From Tetrahymena thermophila SB210 (Eukaryota; Ciliophora; Oligohymenophorea; Hymenostomatida; Tetrahymenidae), in NCBI RefSeq assembly GCF_000189635.1, contig NW_002476463.1, forward strand, positions 248,001 through 312,000: a stretch of 64,000 nt of DNA. The letters are read 5' to 3'. Each line of letters opens with the position of its first letter. The first letter of the stretch is position 1. Below are positions 1-10,720 of this stretch, piece after piece. Below the pieces are notes generated by a model. That model ran no database searches. It saw only the letters and a list, made by a program, of their open reading frames with translations, and was not told the DNA's origin. Both the position numbers and the translations under genes were made by a program.

Positions 1-421
1 TTAATTTTCTAATTATTCCTACTATCTTTTTTTTTTTTTTATAACAATAACAAACAATAAAACCTATAATAAAAGCTGCAAAGAATATTGGAACTACTAT
101 TATAGCTGCAGTACCGTTATTAGAGTTGTCTGAGTTACTAGTACTGCTATTAGAGTTGCCTGAGTTACTAGTACTGCTATTATTCATGCAAGATCCTGCA
201 GTATTGAGTATGCAAAAGGATTCATGACAACATTATTATTATGGACAAGACATCTAACTGGAGCACATTTATGCACAGTCTGAATAATAACTAGTACATT
301 TTCCAAGATAAGTAATACAAGCTGCTTTAAAACCTTAATCTAAGCAACTTTATGAGGTTTCACACCTTATGCAACCAAATAATATTTTTATAATTAGAAA
401 AGTTTGAATTATTTTCATCAT
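1..421 (-). CDS. Cys-rich type I membrane protein (3' end outside window)
   Basis: Reads on minus from ATG at 421 (a second ATG follows at once) and is still open at base 1, so the C-terminus is missing. Residues 1-21 form a signal peptide (MMKIIQTFLIIK...). Then comes an ectodomain of about 55 residues with 13 Cys, including a CC pair before HESFC. Next is a Ser/Asn linker in which a short STSNSGNSNS-like unit is repeated, then a membrane segment (AIIVVPIFFAAFIIGFIV), then a basic KKKK stop-transfer. Same family as the genes at 1226-1966 and 16993-17691: the Cys spacing, the CCH(E)..C motif and the layout agree. The upstream bases resemble those of the copies at 5.1 and 7.0 kb. Function unknown; a surface or secretory-pathway receptor-like role is only inference. 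Confidence 0.8.
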
Positions 422-1225
422 TTGTTCTCTGCTTTTTTTTTTGATTTTTTTTTCTTGTAACTAAACAATTAATTAACGAAAGAAAGATAATTTAAATTAA
501 TTATTGGATACAATATAATCAAAATTTTTGTAATAATAGCTTATGTAAATTTTTTAATTCTAAAATCTGATCATTTATTTTACATTTTTTAATAAATTTA
601 TTTAGATTAGTTAATTCTAATTACATTTGTTAATTTGTATCAAATTTGGTGAAAATTTTATTTTGCTTCTAAAATAATTTATAATTTCATAAAAAACTTC
701 TCATAATTAATTTAAAACAATTTTTAAGAAAGTTTTCTGATGTTTTAATCTTTAATAATTATCAAATTTATATAAAGATCAAATACATTCTGAACATTTA
801 ATATAGCTAATTCTAAAATGATGTTATGAATCAAGATTAATTCATATTGGTTATCGATAGTTTTTAACATAAGCTTATACTTTAAATCATATTTATTAGG
901 AGGCTCTAAAAATACCACAAATTAATAAAATATGTAAAATTTTTTGCTTTTTCAAACAAACATAAAACTTTTACTTCATTGATTGCTTATTTTATGTTAA
1001 TTACAATAAATAATTAGTAGAAGATATAAAATGTTTTTTATACTATTAAAAATAAATAGATTCAAATTTACTTACATTCAATCAATGTAAGTTTGTTTTA
1101 TGATTTTATTTCAGGAGAAAGAAAAGTTTTACTTATTTTTTAGTGAAATTTAGATTATTTTATAGTTTTGTTACAAAAGAATTAATACTCTAAATAATAT
1201 AATGAAAGTATTCTATATATAAATT
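422..1225. other. Intergenic, promoter side of the first Cys-rich gene
   Basis: AT-rich, no supported ORF. The first ~140 bases resemble the upstream regions of the genes ending at 5694 and 7567 (T-rich tract, then a TTATTGGATA-like block), so they are probably a shared family promoter. Confidence 0.5.
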
Positions 1226-1966
1226 TCAAAGATAATTAGTTTATCCATCGTTGAGCGGGTTCTTTACTAAAGGAACTCCCATTTGAGGCTTAGGTTGCAT
1301 GTCATAATTTCCTAATTAGGCCTCATAAATACCAGGAATTTGTTGATTTTGCTGTTGTTAAGGTGCCATAAAAAATTATTGTTATGGAGGATAATATAAA
1401 TAGTTCATTTAGATTGGATTTGTTTATTAAATAGGTTGGTTAGGATATACTACAGGCTAGAATTATAAATTATTCTAGCCATACATTTGTTAATTATGAT
1501 ATGGTATTTATGCATTTTAATTTGTTACATCAACCCTATATTGATTATTCATTAAATCATTATTGTTTTTTTAAGCAGCTTGTTGTAAAGCTTATAACGC
1601 TAGCTATCTTTTTCTCCTCTAATAACAGAAACATGCTATCCCAATAATTATTACTAAACCAAAAACTATAGGAACTACTATTGCTACAACAGGAGATTTA
1701 TTAGTGTTTACTATTTAGCTCTATTAATTGCTTGAAGTACATGATCCTGCGCTTTAAGAAGTACAGTATCCTTCATGGCAGCAGTTTGAACTGCAAGAAT
1801 TATTAGAAACACAAATTTTTGCACAGGTCAGAGAACTATATGTACATTATCCAAACGAATCAAGACATAATTTAAAGCCTAAATTAAAACAGCCTTATGC
1901 AGTTAAGCATTTTGTGGTAGTAAATAAAAGTTGTAAAATAAACAAAATTTCTACTTAAAATTTCAT
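1226..1966 (-). CDS. Cys-rich type I membrane protein with Q/P-rich tail
   Basis: Single exon, 246 residues, ATG at 1966 and TGA at 1226-1228. A signal peptide (about residues 1-23) is followed by a Cys-rich ectodomain (CFNLGFKLC, CTYSSLTC, CCHEGYC), then a membrane segment around residues 92-114 (VVAIVVPIVFGLVIIIGIAC) and RRKR. The ~125-residue cytoplasmic tail is rich in Gln, Asn, Pro and Tyr and ends in a PQ-type segment (MGVPL...TNYL). That tail end is shared with the copies at 5101-5694 and 6968-7567, while the ectodomain is shared with 1-421 and 16993-17691, so this gene links both halves of the family. Full length and intact. Role unknown. Confidence 0.88.
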
Positions 1967-2229
1967 TTATTAAGAGTTTATATAAAATATCTTTGAACTA
2001 TTCTTTTATTGACAATTAATATCTGAATTACAAATTACTTGATATTTTTTTAACTTAATAAATAACAAATAATATTTATTAATTAACTTCAAATTATTGT
2101 TTATATTTAAAACATCTACATATAAAAGATTTTGCAATCACCTCAAATTTAGTTTTATATTTTTTGGATTATTAAGTACAAAATTTAATTTTTTAATACT
2201 GTAATAGCCGGATAAACAATTTTTAACTT

Positions 2230-2640
2230 TATAAACAATCATAAATCTTTCAAATAAGTAATTTTATTTACAAAAATAAATATCTCTTTATCTTCATATC
2301 AAGGATAGAGTAAACCTGCAACAACATAAATTTTACTTGATTTATGCTCAAATAATTGAATAAATTTATTTTATGAAAAAGTAAAATTTTATTCAGTAAC
2401 AATATATATAAATTTAATCTTTAGATTGTATCAAGCTATTATTGATTAAAGATAATAATTAAGAATTACTTTTATTTAGAAATACAAATTATTTTAATCT
2501 TTAAAAGTTTTTAATTATAAAAGGTTCGTTTGTTTTAAAAATTCTATGAGAGGTAAATATTTGCTTAATATTCAAAATGACAACTATATAAATTCATAAA
2601 AAGTGGTTTTATTTATTTTTGCTATCCTCAAATAGTTATT
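2230..2640. repeat. Dispersed ~400-bp repeat, copy 1
   Basis: Matches 10300-10720 with scattered substitutions and small gaps. Shared anchors include CTTCATATCAAG, CAAATAATTGAATAAATTTATT, ATCAAGCTATTAT and AAAAAGTG.TTTTATTTATTTT. No coding frame is evident in either copy. Confidence 0.6.
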
Positions 2641-2879
2641 TTCTTGTAGCAAATAAATATTGAGTAGAATAAATATTAAATTTTATTTATAAAATTAAAG
2701 AAAATTGAAAATAATATAAAAAGGTATCTATCAAATCAAATCTAAACAAACAAAAAAATAAATAAAAATTTTTAATCAAAAACACTTTATTTAAAAAAAA
2801 TTTTAATTTCTAAGATATTTTATTTACACACATAAAAACATTTATATACAAAATAAAATTATTTAAAAAAATAAAAGTG

Positions 2880-2898
2880 GCTTGCTGCCACAGCAAGC
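2880..2898. other. GC-rich inverted repeat (8-bp stem, 3-base loop)
   Basis: GCTTGCTG-CCA-CAGCAAGC is a perfect 8-bp stem. It overlaps an alternative GTGGC/GCCAC stem (2877-2891) and is followed by another CTTGC, all inside a stretch that is otherwise nearly pure A/T. No tRNA or known RNA fold recognised. Confidence 0.55.
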
Positions 2899-3330
2899 TG
2901 GACTTGCAAAAAAAACAAGATGAATATTAGAAAAATTCTTTAATATTTTTAATACATTTTTTATTTAGTTTATTCATTCATCTATTATTCTTTAAGCATA
3001 AAACGATTCATGAAAATATAATCGATTTTTAAAGATACATTTAAAAAATAGATAACATTAGTAAAATACTTTACATTTTCAAAAAGAATTAATTTATAAA
3101 ATTTTGTATTTTGAACTCAAGCTCGTCAGGAATAGATCAAAAGGCAAAGAATAACTTGAAAATTAGCTTGCTCTTATAAATTATTAATCTCAAAAAGAGC
3201 ATTAAAATCAATAAAATAGTGAATATGCATTTGATAAAGTAATAAATAATATAAGAAATATAATATATCATTTTTGCAAAAAATAAAAAAGATTGTAGTA
3301 TTCGTATAATAAACTAAACTAAACTAAAAT

Positions 3331-5100
3331 AATTTTATGTGTTAATGCAATACTTAACAAACAACAATAACATAATTGAAGATTTAGATGGTATCCTTAA
3401 AAATTGTTAAACTGTGTTCACATAATAAGAAGCACTAAACTTGGTAAATTTGAAAGATTTTGATATATTTATTATTTTCAGGATCCTGCTTTCTTTTAGG
3501 TTGATTTTGATTATATATATTTTTTAGGAAGAAGCGTCCTAAGGAGTTTACCATTGTACAAAATAACAACAGCAATAATAAATATATGGTAATGATTTAA
3601 AGTTAAAAGAATGAATTACCTTAAATTGGAGAGCATATTCTAAATAAGAAAATAATTTGAATAAGTACCACAAAAAATATTTTATTGTAAATTTACTTAT
3701 CCAGTTTGTTTTTTAAGTTTTCATAGAAACTCAACGTATCAAGCAAATTAAAAAATAAAAAAGTAAAAGAAATTCATGAATTTCTGATCAATAAAGCAGA
3801 GTAAATTAAAGATATTGAGGAAATAGGATATTTAAGTGAATATAATTAATTACAAATATTATAAAATATTACTATTTTTATTCAAAAATTTTTCTGAAAA
3901 ACATTTGTTTAATAAAATTCTTTCATTTATATTTCTATCAATGAACCTAAACTTACTAACGTTTGATATTTTTCCATACTAATTGAACATAAAATTTCTT
4001 ATCATAAAATTTTTGGAATTTTTTATCTATCTTTATGGCAACATCTCTTTAAGATTGTAACATTTTAGTTTAAATAAATTGTCCATTTATTAGTTATTTC
4101 CATGCTATTCTATGGCTACAATACAGATATTTAGTAGATAGCTAATATTATTTTACTCAAGAATGCTACATCTAGTGTTATATGTATGTATATACATACG
4201 TAAATTCAAAAATAAATGGTTGAAAAGGAAAATTTATTTCTTCATTGTTCCAAATATAAATAGGCTTAATATATTAATTATTATGCAAATTATTTAGGGG
4301 TAAAACTCCTTAACTAATCGAATGAATTAATAATATTGCTTAATTTTTACTTTTACGCTTAATTTTTATTGATTAATTAGCTCTCTCTTCTGTCTTTGAT
4401 AATAATAATTTAAACATACACAACAATTTTAAGATAAAAAAATTCATTAATAAACTATTTGTAGACTTTTGTCTGTTAAGAAATTTATTTATCGGAAAAA
4501 AAGATTCATTATTTATCTCAAAGATTACTATTTTAAACTTAAGTATTTTGTCTCTAATGTTTTTTGTGAATAAAATAGATTTAAAAATATTTTAATTTTT
4601 TAATCTTTTCTTGTGGTTAATATAAATATAACTATTTATCAAAAAGCTAAAATTTTATTGATAGATCTTTAATATTAAGTTGTTGAAATATAATTAAAAA
4701 GTTGATTTACCATTTTTAATTTGATAATAAGAAATTTATTACATTACGTAAAATAATTATATCTTATTTATTATTTTTAAAAGTAATTAATTTCTTGATA
4801 TATAAATATGTATTTTTTAAGGAATTAGTTATCATAAACATGGAGAGCATCAAATAAATTAGTAAATTCACTAAAATGAAAATAAACTCTTTTAATTAAA
4901 GATTTAGTCTTTAACAAAAGAGAAAGTATGTTACATTAAATAATATATTATTTATTTGTTTTATTTTTTAATAACATTCAATTAAATTCTTTTTACTTCA
5001 AGGTGTTTCTCTCTTGATTTGTTTTAAAATTTTGTTATTATTTTCATTCACTTTTGGTTTTTTAATAAACCAAACTCACCCAGTCAGTATTAATAATTAT
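3331..5100. repeat. Duplicated 3' flank of the 5.1-kb gene, with inverted insert
   Basis: About 3336-3870 repeats at 6240-6775, and 5005-5100 repeats at 6868-6967, so the whole flank-plus-gene unit was duplicated in tandem. In this copy the two parts are separated by ~1.1 kb that starts with a block (about 3917-4002) in inverted orientation relative to 6779-6862. The rest (4003-5000) shows no supported ORF. Confidence 0.7.
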
Positions 5101-5694
5101 TCAAAGATATGTAGTTTATTGGTTTTTATCAGTAATAGGATTCTAAAGATATTAAGGAACTCCCATTACAGGCTGTTATTGTGGTTACATAACTCCTAAT
5201 TATGGTTAATATATCCCAGGTATTTACTATTGAGGCTAAGGGGCAATAAACATTTACTGCTTAGTAGCGGTATCAACTTATTGTTAATTTGGATAATTTA
5301 ATAGATAATTATTCTATAACTAATCTTAATCACTAGATTAAGTTGGCAATGAAGTCATTATAAATGGTTAATTATTGTAGTACATTTGTTGATTCATTTA
5401 TACTTAGGGCATTTGCTATCTGTTTTAATTTGCCATACACTCATTAAATTAGTTATTTTAAGCTCCTTTTTCTTAATTTTATCGTTATTATCTTATTTTA
5501 TGGCATTTCTTAAGGACTGCAAGTATAACTCCTATGGATCCAATGACTGTAAAAAATACTATCACAGTTATTTTTGTAGAATTATTATCGCTATTATTGT
5601 TACTATTATCAGAATTAGAGGATGTGGTTTAGGTTTAGCACCTTATGAAAGCAAATAATATTTTGATAATAAGCAAATTTTGATTTATTTTCAT
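5101..5694 (-). CDS. Membrane protein, Cys-rich family paralogue lacking the Cys-rich domain
   Basis: Single exon, 197 residues, ATG at 5694, TGA at 5101-5103. The signal peptide (MKINQNLLIIKILFAFIRC) runs straight into a ~25-residue Ser/Asn linker, then a membrane segment (about residues 42-61) and a long Gln/Asn/Pro tail with an MFIAPQPQQQIPGIYQPQLG block and the family end NPITDKNQQ. The Cys-rich ectodomain seen in 1-421, 1226-1966 and 16993-17691 is absent, yet the frame is open. About 75% alike by eye to the tandem copy at 6968-7567. Unknown role; possibly a family member whose cytoplasmic tail is the working part. Confidence 0.82.
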
Positions 5695-6967
5695 AATCTT
5701 CTCTTTTTTTATTGATTTTTTTTATACCAAATAATTTAAATAAATTAATTATTTATTATTGGATATAATTTTATCAAAATTTTATAATTTAAGCATACAC
5801 CTATTTGCGGGGTGGGGTTCTTCTTTCTTTAATTTTATGGATAAATGAATCTTATTTACAATATAAGAAAAGATATTTTTTAATAACCACAATAATATTA
5901 ATATTAATTACCCCCAATAATAATTACAAGGCTAATCTTATTATAATTAATTTACTATATTCTAACTATTTTAATTTATCATAATCTTGTTATTATCTCC
6001 TAAAGCCAAGAGAGACTAAAAGATCCTGCCCAAGTCTAACAATTATTCTTTTAATAAAGATGGATTAAAAACTTAAGTATATAAGACGAAGAAAGACATA
6101 GAATTAAGATAATAAGAACTAAATACATAATTAAATAAGAATTATTTAAATAATTTATAATATTTAAAATTTATAATTGCATAGCTATATTTTATGTGTG
6201 TGTCTTAACAAATAATAATAATTAAATTAACTAAAACAATTTTATGTGTTAATGCAATACTTAACAACTAGCATAATTGAAGATTTAGATGGTATGCTTC
6301 TAACAAATAAAAATTTTTAACCTTGTTCACAGAATAAGAAGTACTGAACATAGTAAATTTAATTTATGGATCCTGCTTTCTTTAGGTTGGTTTTGATTAT
6401 ATTATTTTTTTAGGAAAATAAAGTTGGATTTAAAACTTTTTAGCAAGTACGCTAAGAAGTTTACAATAATATTAAATAACAACCGCAATAATAAATATAA
6501 GGAAATGATTTAAAGTTAAAAGAATTATCTTAAACAATTGGAGCCTATTCTAAATAAGAAAACACTTTGAAATAGTACCACTAACAAACAATATTTTTTA
6601 TAAATTAACTTATCCCGTTTGTTTTTTAAGTTTTCATAGAAACTTAAAGTGCCAAATAATTAATAAAAAAGTAAAAGATATTCATGAATTTCTGATTAAT
6701 AAAGCTGGTGTAAATTAATTAAAGATATTGAGGGAATAAGATATTAAAGTGAATATATTTAATTACAAATATTATAATAAGAAATTTTATGTTTAAGTAG
6801 TATGGAAACATATAAAATGCTAGTAAGTTTAGGTTCATTGATAGAATTATAAATGAAAGAATTTGTGTTTCTCTGTTGATTTGTTTTAAAATTTTATTTA
6901 TTATTTTCATTCATTTTTTATTTTTTAATAAACCAAACTCACCCAGTCAGTATTAAAAATTAATTAT
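5695..6967. other. Intergenic: promoter of 5.1-kb gene and duplicated flank of 7.0-kb gene
   Basis: The first ~135 bases match the upstream region of the next copy (7568-7700). About 6240-6967 is the duplicated 3' flank described at 3331-5100. No gene supported. Confidence 0.55.
5809..5819. promoter_or_regulatory. G-rich motif GGGGTGGGGTT upstream of paralogue 1
   Basis: Lies 115 bases upstream of the ATG at 5694; the same motif sits 111 bases upstream of the ATG at 7567. It is the most G-rich element nearby and resembles the Tetrahymena telomere repeat. Conservation in two paralogues suggests a regulatory site; not proven. Confidence 0.4.
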
Positions 6968-7567
6968 TCAAAGAGATATAGTTTATTGGTTTTTATCAGT
7001 GATAGGATTCTAATCATCATTCAAAGGAATTCCCATTACAAGCTGTTATTGTGGTTACATAACTCCTAATTATGGTTAATATATCCCAGGTATTTACTAT
7101 TGAGGCTAAGGGGCAATAAACATTTATTGCTAAGTAGGAGTATCAACTTATTGTTTATTTGGATAATATAATACGTAATTATTCTATAACTGATCATAAT
7201 AAGCAGGTTAAGTTGGCTATGTAGTCGTTATAAATGGTTAATTATTGTAGTACATTTGTTGATTCATTTACACTTAGGGCATTTGCTATCCGTTTTAATT
7301 TACCATAAACTCATTAAATTAGTTATTTTAAGCTGCTTTTTATAACTTTAGTTTTTTTAATCTATCTTTATAATAGCAATGATAAGCAAAACAAGATATA
7401 CACAAAACTCCAATGACTACAAACAGTAATACTGCAATAGTAACTGCAACAGCAGTACTTATGCCACTATCGCTACTATTATCAGTATTAGGAGATGTGG
7501 TTTAGGTTTAGCACCTTATGAAAGCAAATAATATTTTAATAATAAGCAAAGTTTGAATTATTTTCAT
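6968..7567 (-). CDS. Membrane protein, second Cys-rich-family paralogue lacking the Cys-rich domain
   Basis: Single exon, 199 residues, ATG at 7567, TGA at 6968-6970. Signal peptide (MKIIQTLLIIKILFAFIRC), short Ser/Asp/Asn linker, membrane segment (about residues 38-60, ending CFAYHCYYK), then a Gln/Pro/Asn tail closely matching the 5101-5694 product, including MFIAPQPQQQIPGIYQPQLG and NPITDKNQQ. The membrane segments of the two copies differ much more than the signal peptides and tails. Tandem duplicate of the upstream unit, same strand. Function unknown. Confidence 0.82.
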
Positions 7568-8164
7568 TTTTTTTATTGATTTTTTTTTATACCAAATATT
7601 TTCAATAAATTAATTATTTATTATTGAAGACAATTTGAAAAAATTTATGTAATTTAAGAATACCACTATTTTTTTCTGGGGTGGGGTTTTTCTTCTTTCT
7701 TTAACTTTATATTTTTTGATAAATTTTAAAATTTTTTTAATCAGTCAAGTTTTAAAAAAAATTTATAAGACAAAATTTCCCCCACTGAAAGGGTTAATAG
7801 CCATCGTGAGATAAATTAAAATTTCGTAATTATTCACAAAAAGTCTACAAAAAATTTTAAATAAAAAATACCCATTAGTATTTTTTCAATAATGAATGCA
7901 CTAAATTTAAGTTTCTATTTAAAATTTCAATTGCGGAAGTGTTACATAATCAAATATAATATCCTACTTTAAAAGATCAAAAATTATTATGGAAAATCAA
8001 ATTGTTAAGTTATTTTTTATAGTTTGTTTTAAAAAATGGATACAACAAGCAAAATAAAATAATTTTATGGATTTTGAATTTTTGAAATATTTATTATTTT
8101 TCATTTTAGATATTTTGATAAAATGTATTTTATTTATTTATTTATTAGTGAGTAAATGAATAAA
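7568..8164. other. Intergenic with family promoter
   Basis: 7568-7700 matches the upstream region of the 5.1-kb copy; GGGGTGGGG is at 7678-7686. The rest is AT-rich without a supported ORF. Confidence 0.45.
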
Positions 8165-10345
8165 ATTTAATTTTGTTAACTTTTCATAATAATTTTAAAT
8201 TTACAAGCCTTTTACCTTTTAAAATTTTCCTTTTGTGCACTCCATGTTACCCATTAATTGTTAAGTACCTTAAGAAAATGAATTACAAAATTTTATAAAA
8301 AATAATATAACAATTTACGCTATTTCAGTTTAAAGGTAGATTAGATGCTAACATTAAGGAAGAAATTCCAATAGATATGGTGCAGCTTCATGAGAAAAAC
8401 GATTTGCCCTTTTAATTTGTAGTAAAGTAAAATACTATCTAAAAATATTTTATAAATAAATAAATTACGCAATAAAAAGTGTTAAAACAGATAAACTCTA
8501 CATTAAAGATAAAGATTACATTAAATATTTGATTCCATCAACAGTGAATTAATTATTCCTAATAGAGTTAGTAATATCAATTATAGAGAGTAATTTAATT
8601 ACTTTTTATTTTACTGAAATTCAATAACCAAGTATTATAGATTATGTAACTAAGAAAGCGCTTATCCAATAGACTAAGCAGCTGTATCTTCTAAGTAGTT
8701 AGTACTAGATAAAAATTAGTTGGATACTAAATAAAATTTGAATATTACTTATAGTTCAATTCTAATCTTAATAGCTATTATAATTTCGAAAGACTCTTTC
8801 CTAACAGCAATCCTGACTCGTTATCCAATTAATTGAAAGAAAATGATATCATAAGATATCTTAAAGATTTACACAGTGAAATTTAATCTATTACTTATTA
8901 TGGAGCATAATCATCAATTTAGGTAGATCTTTATTTAAAAAAAGCTTATTCAAATTTCAAACTTATAAATAAATACTCTAATTTATTTTTATAATGGACT
9001 TTTATATCCATTTTTACCCTTAATTTTATCAATATTCACAAGTAATTAAAACCTAGAAATACTATATTTAATCTTAATGAAATTAATGAGGAATTAGAGT
9101 ATTTAAAAAAAATAACATCAAACTACGCTAGATAAAGTTCTAAGTGAAATAATTGTTCACATTTAGAAAAAATTTGTGCCAAAAATTTTCCTGATACTTC
9201 TTTTAGATTACTGTTTCTAATTTAATTATTTCAGAGAGAGTAAATAAATAAATAAAATGAAATAATCAAATAATTTTACGAAAATGATAAAGACACATAG
9301 AGCAAATTAGTATATTCCTAAAATTTGTCTTTTAAGCTTTAAATTTATTTTTTCTTCATTTTAGAATCTCTAATTTAAAATAAATAAAATTTCAACATGA
9401 ATAAATTATTGATAAAATTTAAAATGGCTTTAATTAATTAAATAATAAATTTAAAAATAGATTTTTACCTATCAACTAAAAATTTCAACTAATTTGGGTG
9501 TTCTATTTACTTTTTAAAATAGTTTTTTTTTATAAAATAAAATCATTATTATTACATCTGTAAGTTTATGGAACTTGGAATAAGTTTAAATCAGCTCTAT
9601 TTTAAACAATTATTATAAATATTTATTTTTAAATAAATCGAAATATACTTCTAGTTATTCTGATTTCAAACATTAGCAAATTAACTTCTTTTTCTTCTTT
9701 ATTTTAATCATTTTAGTAATGTATATTCAATAAATTTGGTATATCCTATTCTAACTAGTAAATCATGAGTACTTAATCTTCAGAGTAAACTTTTGTCCAT
9801 ATATTTCCCTGAGTTCTTAATATTCTAAGTGCTACATATAACGATAATTTAGTATCGAAACATAATAAAATTAGACTGTTTTTCTTGTCTCTACCAAAAT
9901 AATCAAAATTTTAAAACTAAGGAAATTAGGATTAAATTTGCAAAAGTAAATTTTCAATTGATTTTATGTTTATAGATGCTTATTTAGATAATTTTTAAAT
10001 ATTAATTTGCTATTTTATTTCAATTTATTTTTACATCTCCATTTTTATTAGATTTAATATCCAAAATTTAATTTTTTCACTTTTTTATTTTATTAATTAG
10101 TTGAATATTTTTATCACACTTTAAAAATTAGATTATAATAAAAAAAACCTTATTTTGTTTATCTAATAATTCTAATGAATAATATAAAAAATATTCTGAA
10201 AACTCTAAACTAAAAATAAAAAATTTTTATTAAATAATTTTATATACAAAGAGTTAAAAAAGAATAAAAAATACTCCTTTAAAGTAAAAACTTTCTACTT
10301 TCAAGCATATATAATTAATTGCCTAATCAAATAATTTAATAATAT
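8165..10345 (+). pseudogene. Decayed gene, tandem-duplication copy 1
   Basis: About 2.2 kb repeated at 10715-12920. Protein-like segments occur on plus. One begins after a TTTCAG at 8330 (FKGRLDANIKEEIPIDM). Near 8775-9150 a frame reads NFERLFPNSNPDSL, then EINEELEYLKK, then a TGA, and continues in the same frame with HLEKICAKNFPDTSFRLL. Near 9280 it reads FYENDKDTQSKLVYSQNLSF. Frames shift between segments, and the TGA after QSSK is present at the same place in copy 2. This looks like a gene already broken before duplication. Family not recognised. Confidence 0.5.
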
Positions 10346-10720
10346 AAAAAAATTTAAATATACAAAAAAATTTCTACTCTTACTTCATATCAAGAATAGG
10401 ATTATTTTATTTTATGCCCAAATAATTGAATAAATTTATTGGACTATAAAATTCTATTCACTAACAAAATACATTAATTTAATGTTTAGATTGCATCAAG
10501 CTATTATAAATTAAAGATAATATATATTTAAGATCTGCTTTAGAAATATTTAGTATTTTAATCTTTAAAGCCTTTTTATTTTAAAAGTTTTGTTTATAAA
10601 AGCTCTATGAAAGGCAAAGATTTACTTAATATTTAAAAAATGTTTATTTTAGATTTGTTTGAAGACAATTAAATTTATAAAAAGTGATTTTATTTATTTT
10701 ATCAGTCTGTTATTTCATAA
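10300..10720. repeat. Dispersed ~400-bp repeat, copy 2
   Basis: Homologous to 2230-2640 and directly precedes the second copy of the 2.2-kb duplication. Same shared anchors as copy 1. Confidence 0.6.

Larger units (their letters stand above)
1967..3330. other. Intergenic with dispersed repeat and hairpin
   Basis: No credible ORF. Contains one copy of a dispersed ~400-bp repeat (about 2230-2640) and a short GC-rich inverted repeat at 2880-2898, listed separately. Confidence 0.5.

Noticed and set aside
4180-4205. TATGTATGTATATACATACGTA palindrome
   Set aside because: Simple TA/GTA microsatellite; expected in this base composition.
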